DNA from: Atrichornis clamosus
Taxonomy: Eukaryota; Chordata; Aves; Passeriformes; Menuridae
Assembly: GCA_013400975.1 (NCBI GenBank)
Contig: WBMZ01010262.1
Coordinates: forward strand, 62,001-126,000
Direction: 5' to 3'
DNA: 64,000 nt
Shown: positions 37,701 to 47,255 of the stretch, one piece after another
Position numbering within the stretch: position 1 is the first letter of the stretch
How the letters are laid out: every line of letters begins with the position of its first letter
Program-made: the position numbers and the translations under genes
Notes under the pieces: generated by a model
The model's database searches: none
Told to the model about the DNA's origin: nothing
The model's input: the letters and a program-made list of their open reading frames with translations, nothing else

Positions 37701-40012
37701 GTAAATAAAATTAAACAAACTTTGCAATTGATTGAATACACATTTAAGCCTAAGCTGTAGAATGTAGGTATCTATACACTTCAGACATTTTAATACTTGT
37801 TTTAATCACAGCTGCCAGTAAAATAATTCAACAGGGAAATTAGCTCAGTATATGTAAAATCAGTCTATTTATTCTCCCAGTGTTAAGTTACTCAGCCAAA
37901 TTCACATCCTGGGGTTACCTGTACAAAAAATTGTTATTAGAATTGGTAAAGACAGATTTCAGGTTAATTATTGCAACAGTTCATGTAATTTTGAGTATCA
38001 TTCCCTCTACAAAATATACAGAAGTCAGCCAACTGCTAATTTGCTCATTTCACAAAATAAATTAGGAATGCAAATTTCTCTGGATTCAAAGTAATCCGCT
38101 GACATCTCTGCTCCACAATATCCCCTCAGTGCTGATCACTGCCTCTAATTCACCGTCATTATGGAATGACACCAGTTCTGACTCCCTCTTCCCAATCCTT
38201 ATACCACTCTTAAAAAGAGCCTTCCTCTCTATGCCATCAAAATGCTTTTGATCATCAAAGTGTGATTGGGGCACTGTACAGTTGGGCCTTATGTTTTATC
38301 AATTCTGTGCAAAAACTAAAGTCTTCTGCATTATGCAAGAATAATTATGTGCTAAGACAATTTGATAAACTCATCAGCAAAGGATGTGCTTAGGATCTAA
38401 ATTAAATTTTACCTCCAAGCATTTGCCTCTGAAAAGAACAAACTACAAATCATCTTTAAGGGCAGCAATTCCCATGAAGTTTTCCCAATGAAACATTAGA
38501 GACTGAACTAACCTGCCTTGCCTTTCCTACTGAAAAGATTAAAGTTTGCTGGGGAAGCTAAATTTGCTAGACAAGTTTGTGGCTTTGCAAAGGAAGATTT
38601 GGAGAGTTCAGTGTTTCATTTACTAAAGGAATAAACAGTAGTAATATAACTTCTTGTGGACATTATTCAAAGTTAGAAAAGCTACCACCTGTCAGTGAGA
38701 CATTTTTATATTCTTTGTCCTTATTTTTCTCTTTGACAGGGAGGGAAACAATCATTAGTGAAAGTTTTGGTAGGCAGCCTTGTAAACAAGACTCTCATCC
38801 TACCAGATTTTCATTTAGGTTTCCTATGCATTGATACAAAGAACATCCCTGAATCATCAGGGAGGAATATCTATCCATCACTATGGACCAATTCCCAACA
38901 AGTGTCACTGACCAGAAGATGGAATGGTCTGCATCCTTACCCAATTGCTCAAAGCCACCTAGTCACCTGAAAATAGAAGTACTTCATCAATCAGACAATG
39001 GACCAGCTCTGCTGAAAAGGCTGTGATTGCACTCTCTTTCTTTGATTTATAGAGGACGTGGTGCTGCCTTTTAGTGCCTCTCACTGAGAGATGACAAGAC
39101 CCCACATGAAGCTGGTAAAGAGCTTTAAATGAACAAGAACAGCAAGATTTGCAGCATCCCTAGGGGCCAAAATCTTCACATGATCCTTCTTCTGCCCTTC
39201 AGCACAAGAGCTCTGACATCTTGACAACTTTAATAGATACCCAGGAGGCAGAACAAGAAAGGAAGGTCTTCGTAGTTGACAGTAGTCCATCTTGTCTTTT
39301 TTAATATGCTGAGGGATATTAAAACACTGAAGCAGTAATACCTGGGGCCCAGAGAAATAGGTAACAAGACAATGCTTTAAAGTAAAATAGTAACGTTTAG
39401 GTAGTGACACAAAAAACACACCAAGAAATTCAGTCAGAAGTATCCCTGCCCATCTCAAGTTCTTATCACAGAAAAAATATCATATTTGATTTATAATTTC
39501 AGAGGTTAGATCTGAATTACATCTCCTTGGGGTTTCCTGCTTAATTTTACATCTTTCACAATTTACCTTTGAATTTCATTTAATCTATAAAATAGGTCAT
39601 ATAATTGGCCTATTGTCAATACACAGCTTCATAAATGTTCTGGATAAAGTGAATAAAAACAGTAACAGAAAATATATATTAAAAAAAACTCCCATATAAA
39701 CAGCCATTATCTACAGTTAGTAACGATAAATATATAAATAACACCATCTATCTTTAATCAAAGAACTTCAGGAAAATTATGGCCCAGTACTGTAATTAAA
39801 CACTGTAATTAAATTAATGGAAGTTTAGCAATTGAGTTCAGGGGGACCAGAGCCTGCATTTTTCACAAGATAAACATTGAAGGATCAGTTTAACCATCAG
39901 TAAAGGGACCACCTCTGCAGAGAAACGTGGTCATTGCTTTGCAGGTGAGGTTAACTCTGGGACTTCAGCACAGGGAGGAAACGCTTCTTCTTTGCCGGTG
40001 ACTAAGACAACA

Positions 40013-40018
40013 CATGCA
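40013..40018 (-). promoter_or_regulatory. UGCAUG element downstream of cassette exon (candidate RBFOX site)
   Basis: CATGCA on the plus strand is TGCATG on the transcribed strand. It starts about 125 nt inside the intron after the cassette 5' splice site at 40142. RBFOX proteins bind UGCAUG downstream of alternative exons and promote inclusion in neurons and muscle. The motif is exact; a role is inferred from position. Confidence 0.55.
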
Positions 40019-40142
40019 ATTAACTCTGCAAGTCCTATGGTTAATTAAAAAAAGAAGCTATGAAAAAAAATCCCCCATTCTCAAGTCTCTTCCCTCCACC
40101 CCCAGACCTATAAAGACATAGATGAGACAGGAGGTTACTCAC

Positions 40143-40286
40143 CGTTGAGGAGTCACCGCTTCCAGCCTCAAGCGTAGCTCCCTCAGCACAGGTGGGTGGG
40201 TGGGTGGAAAGTTGACTAGCCCTGCCCCCATCTATGACATCACACTCTACCTCATAAAAGGTAGTGAAAGTGCTCTGAACTCCAGT
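40143..40286 (-). CDS. CTNNA2: CTNNA2 alternative cassette exon (48-residue insert)
   Basis: This is a 144-nt exon of exactly 48 codons, phase 0-0, with no stop. It begins TGVQSTFTTFYEVECD and ends EAGSGDSST. The acceptor is AAATCAG and the donor ACGGTGAGT. It matches the known insert that turns 906-residue alpha-N-catenin into the long isoform. From memory the mammalian insert begins almost identically and differs mostly in its last third, where this sequence reads ATLEAGSGDSST. The insert is rich in Ser, Thr, Gly and acidic residues and is probably unstructured. It would sit after the fourth helix and just before the LDSATSLIQAAKN helix of the actin-binding domain. It lies 12.5 kb from the upstream exon and 14.9 kb from the last exon. 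Inclusion and tissue pattern cannot be read from DNA. Confidence 0.93.
40191..40207 (-). repeat. CCCA tetranucleotide run inside the cassette exon
   Basis: The coding strand reads CCACCCACCCACCCACC, about four CCCA units, encoding part of the STHPPTC segment. A change of one unit (4 nt) would shift the frame of the long isoform. Confidence 0.85.
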
Positions 40287-40288
40287 CT

Positions 40289-40340
40289 GATTTCCGAGAG
40301 ATACAGAAAAGAGATAGTGAGAGAGAGAGCAAGAGAAATA
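40289..40340 (-). promoter_or_regulatory. CU-rich tract upstream of cassette exon (candidate PTB sites)
   Basis: On the minus strand the intron just upstream of the cassette acceptor is pyrimidine-rich and reads TTTCTCTTGCTCTCTCTC, then ACTATCTCTTTTCTG and TATCTCTC. It contains several CUCUCU and UCUU words. Such tracts near a 3' splice site are typical binding sites for PTB proteins, which repress neuronal exons in non-neuronal cells. The tract is visible; the binding is inference. Confidence 0.6.
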
Positions 40341-40378
40341 TTGTGCCGTAGCGTAGAGGTGAGGAGAGAGGGAAGCGT

Positions 40379-40401
40379 GTGCTGAAGGAGCTATGCTTGG
40401 C
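40379..40401 (+). repeat. 23-nt exact direct repeat, copy 1 (upstream of cassette exon)
   Basis: The 23-nt unit starts GTGCTGAAGGAGC and ends TATGCTTGGC. It lies 93-115 nt upstream of the cassette acceptor in transcript orientation. The same 23 bases recur at 41303-41325, and the flanks do not match. It belongs to no repeat family I recognise. Confidence 0.85.
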
Positions 40402-41302
40402 CAAGGACACAGGGCCTCCTCCACGACGAGTAACCCCGCTGTCTGGGGGTTCCTCTCACTTCTTCCCACAGCACAGGTTCAGCCTGCCAGCCCTACAGGG
40501 TTTGCCAATTGAAAGGGGGATATTTTTGGCACCTTTCATGACAACCAGAGAGGATAGAAAGCTCTATCCCAATTAAACACTGACTGACATCAGATTGGGC
40601 GTGAATTTGGTTGACTCCCAAGTGACACTATTTTATGTATGGTTTTGTACAGCCAAACTGCACAAAACCATCCACACCAGTGCAAGCAGCTCAAATTCCA
40701 GTGACTGCAACTGGAGTTACACTTGTGTCCCCACCATGAGGGATTAACATCCAATCCACACCTCTGGACTGACCCTTGAGTAGAGTAAGCCAGAGGGTTG
40801 GCCTCCCTCGCCGCTGCATGAAAGAGGTCAGGAAGAGAATTGCGGCTCTCTTGCATTGAAAATGAGAACTGACAAACTGTGCTGAAAGAATGAGTGAGGG
40901 AAGTATAAAAATTCTGGGCATACATTTATTTACAGAGCACACTTTAAAGTTCCAGAAACTATCAATACAATTGCAAAGAGGTGATGTTTTTAAAAAGGTA
41001 CATTTTTAGACAATGACAGCATTACAGGCTGAGGCACATTTTTTTTCAAATGACATCCCAAGATCAGAAACTGGAGGGCTTAAAATGGGATATTCCGTCT
41101 AGTTTATTGTAAATGGAATTTTTATCATCCAAATTCTGGAAAAGCAGGTTTGGGAGTAAACATAATTGCTTATATTATCCACTGGGATTTTCTTAATAAC
41201 CTAGCTGTAGACTAAAATTGAAAAAATAGTATATGCTGCTAAAACTAACTCCATTAAATAAAACTGCTTAGAGAATGGGGGACTATTCAGTGCCAGTAAA
41301 GA

Positions 41303-41325
41303 GTGCTGAAGGAGCTATGCTTGGC
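41303..41325 (+). repeat. 23-nt exact direct repeat, copy 2
   Basis: This is the second exact copy of the unit at 40379-40401, 924 bases away in the same orientation. It is followed by TATGCTAGCATA, a perfect 12-nt palindrome (41326-41337). The identity stops at both edges of the 23-mer. Confidence 0.85.
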
Positions 41326-42179
41326 TATGCTAGCATAAGATCCTACCTTTTGGAAGAGGAAGAATAAATGCTCCTTAAATCTCTTTTAGAAAGGGGTATG
41401 TATTGTAAGCACACAGAGTTAATATTGATGCTTCCCCTCAGGCTTTTCAGTGCTACAAGGATCATGTGAATTGTAATCTAATCATGATTAGTTTTTCTGT
41501 CTTAATAATGATTAATGTGCATTCCCTGCTCTGCCAGTGTGTTCGTTTTTCTCTCCTTTCCTTCTATTGAAAAAAGGAAGTGTGTGACTCATGTCTAGTA
41601 CCAGCCACTTCACCAAATAACAGAAGTCAAGTATTTTCCTTCCTAACCTTCAAAACTTTTATCATCGTGTTAATCCTGCAGTATCTGCAGATGCTACTTT
41701 AAACCAGTGTATTTGTGGATATAAAAACTCAACAAATGGGCGCCTGGTTGGCGAAATGAAGAGTTATTGTGGCTGTTAGAGATGAAATGTAACTCCAGGG
41801 ACACAATGCAAAACTAGGCTGCAGCTGAGGAATACTACGTGATGATAGTGCTGTTCAGAATTTAACTGATTTCTATTTACATCATCTCTTGATTACAAGC
41901 TATTTGCATGTTTCAAGACAGAGAGGAGGAAAACCACCTCTGGTACCCTGTATTGCATCAATTCCTTATTAATATTTATGTCTAATGGCCTGCTAAAGAG
42001 AACAGAAAAAATCCAAATTTTAAAGGCTTTTATGGTAAAAAGTACCAAGTAGCATTCAGTTAATTCATAACTCAGGTAACCTATGGCTTGACTACTGCAC
42101 CACAGTTGTTTTTGCCAAATAAAGTAGGAATATATTTTGAACTCCTGGGACCACCAGACCTTAGGAAGCCTAAGCAAGG

Positions 42180-43480
42180 TTGCTCACTTCGATAAAGAGA
42201 AAGATGTTCAGAGGATATAACCATGAATTAGAGGAAAATTACAAGTCTAATAGCGGTCCTAAGATCTCCTAAAGAGAGAGTTTAGAGAAATAAAGAGTTA
42301 AATTGTCTTTTATTGGGATAGAAACATATGGAAGTAGCACAGTTAAATCCCAGAAGACTAAGTACGGCCAAGGATATTCTCCAATAACAACAGAAGATAA
42401 GAAATATGGAGAAATATGGAAGATTCCACCATGATAATGTGATATAAACACTTCAATAGATTAGATAGCAGATAATACCCCAGATGGTATTTTGGGGCTA
42501 CTACTGCTTAAATCTGAAATCTTGTTTTGACCTGTTGAGTATGATATCTGTAGTTGATAAAGAGAATATTAAGTGAAGAGCAAAGTTAAGACTGAGTTGT
42601 GAACACGCACTAGAACACACTACTCACCTACTAGAACACATTACTGAATAACAGCAGAGAAAGAATATATCTCATGAAAACATTTAAAAAATATTCAAGA
42701 AAGGACAGAAATCTTCCAAATGCTCCAAGGAATACAACTAAGATTAATTAAATGAATGCATGGAAATGCAAAAAGACAGTAAATGAAGACTTTAATATCA
42801 AATATTTTCTTAAGGGATGTAAGTTCAGCCTAACAGCATAAGAAAACTACCTGAATGCAGGTCAAGTAATTGATTTAACCATCTGCACCCAGGCACTAGA
42901 AATAAACTCAAAAGAAGGGTCCATGTTTGGTCTGACCTCAAAGATGTGCTGGAAAAAAACATCCCGTTGTGCTTTCTGTCTTGCTTGAAAGGATGAACAC
43001 ATGGAGGGAAAGGGCTGGCACCACACATGTACCTCTGGCTGCTGTCTGTACAGTCTGAGCACAGACAGAAGCTCAGAACCAACCCTGCAGAAGCATTACA
43101 CAGACTGGTATGGACACAGAAGGTAAAAACAGATAAATTGTAAGGAACTGAAATAAGAGCTTGAAAAGGCCATGTAAAAACACCAAGGCAACAGACATCA
43201 TAAAAGTCTGAGAGCTTAACACAGACACACCTCTGACCCAAAGAGGACCTGTTGCTGTAGTGGGTCAGCCTGATGGGTAAGTGGAAAAATCCTTTTTGTA
43301 CATTATCTGTCTTAGTTAAGGAATGATGAAATATGGGACATCCCACCTGACACTGAGCAAAGCTGTAACTTCTCCAAGTTTCTGACAATGGAAATGTTGA
43401 ATCTATCTGCAGCTATAAAAAGGGGATGAAAATGTTTCTGCAGTTTCTGCAGAAAGTGCTTCTGCAGTCTCAGTTATTGA
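42180..43480. other. Unexplained intronic block with a long minus-strand open frame and a TATA-like motif
   Basis: A 187-codon open frame lies on the minus strand at 42825-43388; it is Cys/Ser/Phe-rich and matches no family I know. Just above it on the plus strand is CTATAAAAAGG (43413-43423). Upstream are small local repeats (CTAGAACACA twice near 42611-42640). A degraded LTR-type element is possible, but no LTR pair or terminal motif was found. I do not call a gene. Confidence 0.2.
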
Positions 43481-46400
43481 TGCCCTAATCCAGTTTTACA
43501 CAGTTCTAATTTGGTTTTTGATGAGATTTAGGACACATTACCTGTATACTTCATCTCAGTTTCTAGAGATACTATTACCTACCTGGTAGCCTAATTCATA
43601 AGGAATTTTGATGACGTATTAGTCAGAAGCAGACAGAATTGATGTTAAAAGAAAGCATTTGAGAATATCTAATGGTAAGAGGTTAGGATTGATTTTTCTG
43701 ATACTGGATAGTTTTTTACTTTGACTTCATATCAATGTCTTAAATACATTGTACAAAACAAACCCTTTTGAGCTGATGCAGCTGCTTATCAGTTACGTAA
43801 GATTAATGAAGTGATAACAGAACTATTCTTCCTTTGCTTCTATGAGGTACATAAATAATAATTTTAACAATAATATGTCTCAAGTGTGGAAGAAAATATT
43901 TCAGAGGCTAAATATAAAAGGCAACTTTCAATCTTCCTCACTCAGTTTGCCCTCTTCCTAAAGGCTATTATGACCTCCCACTTTTAATGGAAATGCATCT
44001 CTTTTGTGAGTTTTATTCAATATTTTGTTGTAACCTGTTCTGGTCAGTATTTGCAGCTGACTTTGCTCAGGCTGGGCAAACCTGTTGATGTTTTCCCTTG
44101 AGGGCACATCTTCCTGTCTGTGAGTGTTTCTATGTGTGTGTTACTTGTCTGCAACTCAGGTTGTCAAGAAAAATAATTAAAGTCAAAGGAGCTGACAAGT
44201 CTGAACTTTAGTTGATATTCTTTTCATATCTGCAAAAGCACCATCTGACAGTACTTTTAGAAGTGGGGTTTAGTGTCACCACTTTCCAACTCAAGGAGTT
44301 AATTGCAAGAGGTACAAGATGTCATTCTGTATAAGAAACACAACCCAAAATCTCCTATTGTGGGTTAAATCTGTCATTATGTAAATTCAGTCTCCATAAT
44401 TCCATGTGCAAAAAACAAGCCTAATTTTCATTTAAAGCCTGGGGATGAACCCATTAGCAAATCTGTGCTGTGCATTAGGGAGGCCAACATTAGGGAGAAC
44501 ACCCCAGGGGAAAGGAATTCTTATTTAATACAAAATGGTGACATTTGGCCCCAAACCATCCATTTTAAAGGCAGTAAGGCAGGAAAAGAAGTGAACATGA
44601 GATAGTACCAAAGTCTGCTCTTTCTTTATAGTAATTTTTACGGGAATAATCCTTTAGGACCATATCTTAGGGTGTGTTAGAATGGTCTTTGAGCCTTGCT
44701 AATTCTTGCAGGGCTGGTGCAACTTGTCTATCAGAAAGCCATTATATTCCCATTTTCTTCCCAACTCATTCAGTATGGCCTGGAATAGGAAAACAAGCTG
44801 AAGTGAAGCCACAACCACTGTAGCAGGGGAGCTTTGCATTTCTGAGTGGTTACTATTTCTAAAGCAAATGCAGTATGTAATGAAGCACAGACAACAGTAT
44901 TTCCTTCAATTCTCTAATCTTTTTCTATGATCTTATTTGTTTCAAGCCTCAGTCTTGAATCTGTAACATTTTGCATTGTTCTCATGGAATTAAATGGCTT
45001 AATATTGTTTGGTATCAGAAATGCTTTTCTTTGCAGAAAACCTGTCATGAGAAATTTCAATAAAAGTAATCTTCACAAATTCATGAATATTTGCCACCTG
45101 ATAAAGTACAAGAGCATGTTCCCTGTACCAAAATGCTTCTTAATAAGGATAAAGGTCTGACCTGTCTGAATTTTAACCTACTGAATGTAGACATATAGAT
45201 GGTGTGTGTGCTTCTTGTCTCCAGGTATATAATCTAATGAAGACAAGTGCAGTGTAATTTTGCTTTGCAAATTAAATCTAGATAACATCTCTCCATTTAT
45301 GCAGGATATATCGTTTCATATTTGTGTATGTGTTTACACATGCATTTATATAAACAAGGCATTTTCTCAGCCTTATATCAAAAAACTGGAGCTTCAAAAG
45401 AACCGAGATTATTGCACAAAAAAAATATTTTCTTGCTGAATTTTTCACTTGTGTCTTAAGCTTCATTCATGTGCTCTTCCTTACATGACCTCTGCCTGCC
45501 ACCATTCACCTTCACTCCTCTGCTTGGAAGAAACAGCCCTACACTAATAAAAATAAATTAACCTTTCCACAGGCTTCTGCACTGTTTTTTATATGAATCA
45601 CATTTAAGGTCCCCCTGATGCCCAAAGCTCAGGATATGCACTATTGTCCAATCCAGCACCAGTTATTAAGGCAAACCCCTGTGAACTCCCTGACACAGAA
45701 ACAAGATCCTGTAGGATCTTTCACTTGGCTGAATCAAAACACTGCACAAATGTCATTTTAAAGAGACCTCTGGAGGACTCTTGTACAACTTTTGCCTTGA
45801 AATGAGTTGATTACCAACATTAGATCTGCTCAGCTGCTACACTGTCTCCTCAGCGCTTGAATCCCTCCAAGGATACCAATAAATTCTCTGGGCTGCTGGT
45901 CCATCCTACCCTTACTGGGAAGCAATAGGTAGGCTGCATATAATGATCTAAATCTTTATTCTCATCAAGTATTTGAGAGAGGTTTGCCATTGCAAATGGC
46001 TTTAGAGCCACTACAGATACATCTATTTATGTCTTTTTTCTTTTTTAAATTATTCATCTTTGAGATGTTTCCTAGGATAATTAGGAATTCTTCAGTGTTT
46101 TAACTTTCAGAAAGCCCTAAGACAGTGCTTCCATAAAATACAGGATATATAATGAATATATGACTGTGAGGGATTTTATCAGCACTCATTTTGATTAACC
46201 TGCATAACTCACTGGTGCCTTTGTCCTTTAGGAGTAGTAAATTGACTCAATGTCAGGATGATAAATTTTTTATGTTACCACATCACCAGGTAGTCCCTTC
46301 TTGGACAGAGTACTGAGGGACGTTCTGTGCCAGCAGGAGTTGGAGACTCCTATATTAGTCTCAAAGAGAGAAGTTCAAACAAATTTGTTTCAGGTAAAGG

Positions 46401-46965
46401 TTTACCACAACCTGTGTAAGTGTATATGCTTCATACAGCCATGCATTTTGGAACAGAGTACGCTTACTGAGGCTTTATTTCACCCCCTCACATATTAATA
46501 TGTCTGCAAACATTCAAACACTTATGCAGAGGTTACTTAAATATATCCATCTCAAACTGTCCAGCTGAAACACTTCCCATATTTACATGCCTTTAAAGTC
46601 TCCCAAAGCAGTTTACATGAGCTAGTTGAACATACAGTGTAGATCAAGGGCTCTCACTTTCCCCATCCAGCCCCAGCCTTTCTTGCCTTGGAAGCTGTCT
46701 TTTCACGGTGTCAAAATAAAGACCCTAAGATGTTTTTACTTCAATGTCCCTGCTTGTTCTACTAGGAAAGTAGAGATTATTGTGGAGTTCAACCAACATT
46801 ATGGTCCTGACTTTACCTGAGTCCTTTCCCAACATTGCAATTCTTTGATTTCATATTCCTATCTTGCTTTTGGTTTGGCTTTCTTCCCCTGGCCATTTCA
46901 CATCTCACATTTCTTTGGCTTACTTCCTTATTCTTTCCAAAGTCCTGTCCTTTGCCCACTGCTTT

Positions 46966-47255
46966 CACAGAATCACAGAATCAATTAGGTTGGAAAAGAC
47001 TTCTGAGATCACTGAGTCCAACCTATGACCCAACACCACTGAGTGCCACATCCAGTCCTTGAACACCTCCAGGGACGGCGACTCCACTCTGTCCCTGGGC
47101 AGTCCATTCCATGTCTAATCACCCTTTCTGTGAAGAAATCCCTCCTAATGTCCAACTTAAGCCTACCATGGTGCAGTTTAAGACCATGTCCTCTTGTCTT
47201 GTGGCTGGTTGCTGGGAGCAGAGCCTGACCCCCTCCAGCTCCCTTTATGAGTGTA
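46966..47255 (-). mobile_element. CR1 LINE, 5'-truncated
   Basis: It begins (3' end) with TCACAGAATCACAGAATCAA then TTAGGTTGGAAAAGACTTC, the reverse complement of a CR1 tail with its ATTCTGTG repeats. It runs through CTTGAACACCTCCAGGGACG and CTGGGAGCAGAGCCTGACC. Open frames across it are parts of the element. Confidence 0.9.

Larger units (their letters stand above)
25292..40142 (-). other. CTNNA2 last intron 3' of cassette exon, 14.9 kb
   Basis: This is AT-rich intron with a divergent CR1 copy (34456-34780), a weak CR1 tail (28434-28475) and homopolymer runs. Many short open frames occur on both strands; none has a recognisable domain. No additional exon is supported. Confidence 0.8.

Noticed and set aside
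40041..40469. 142-codon minus-strand open frame treated as one gene
   Set aside because: Only the central 48 codons are an exon. The upstream part is the pyrimidine tract and intron, and the part after the GTGAGT donor is intron.
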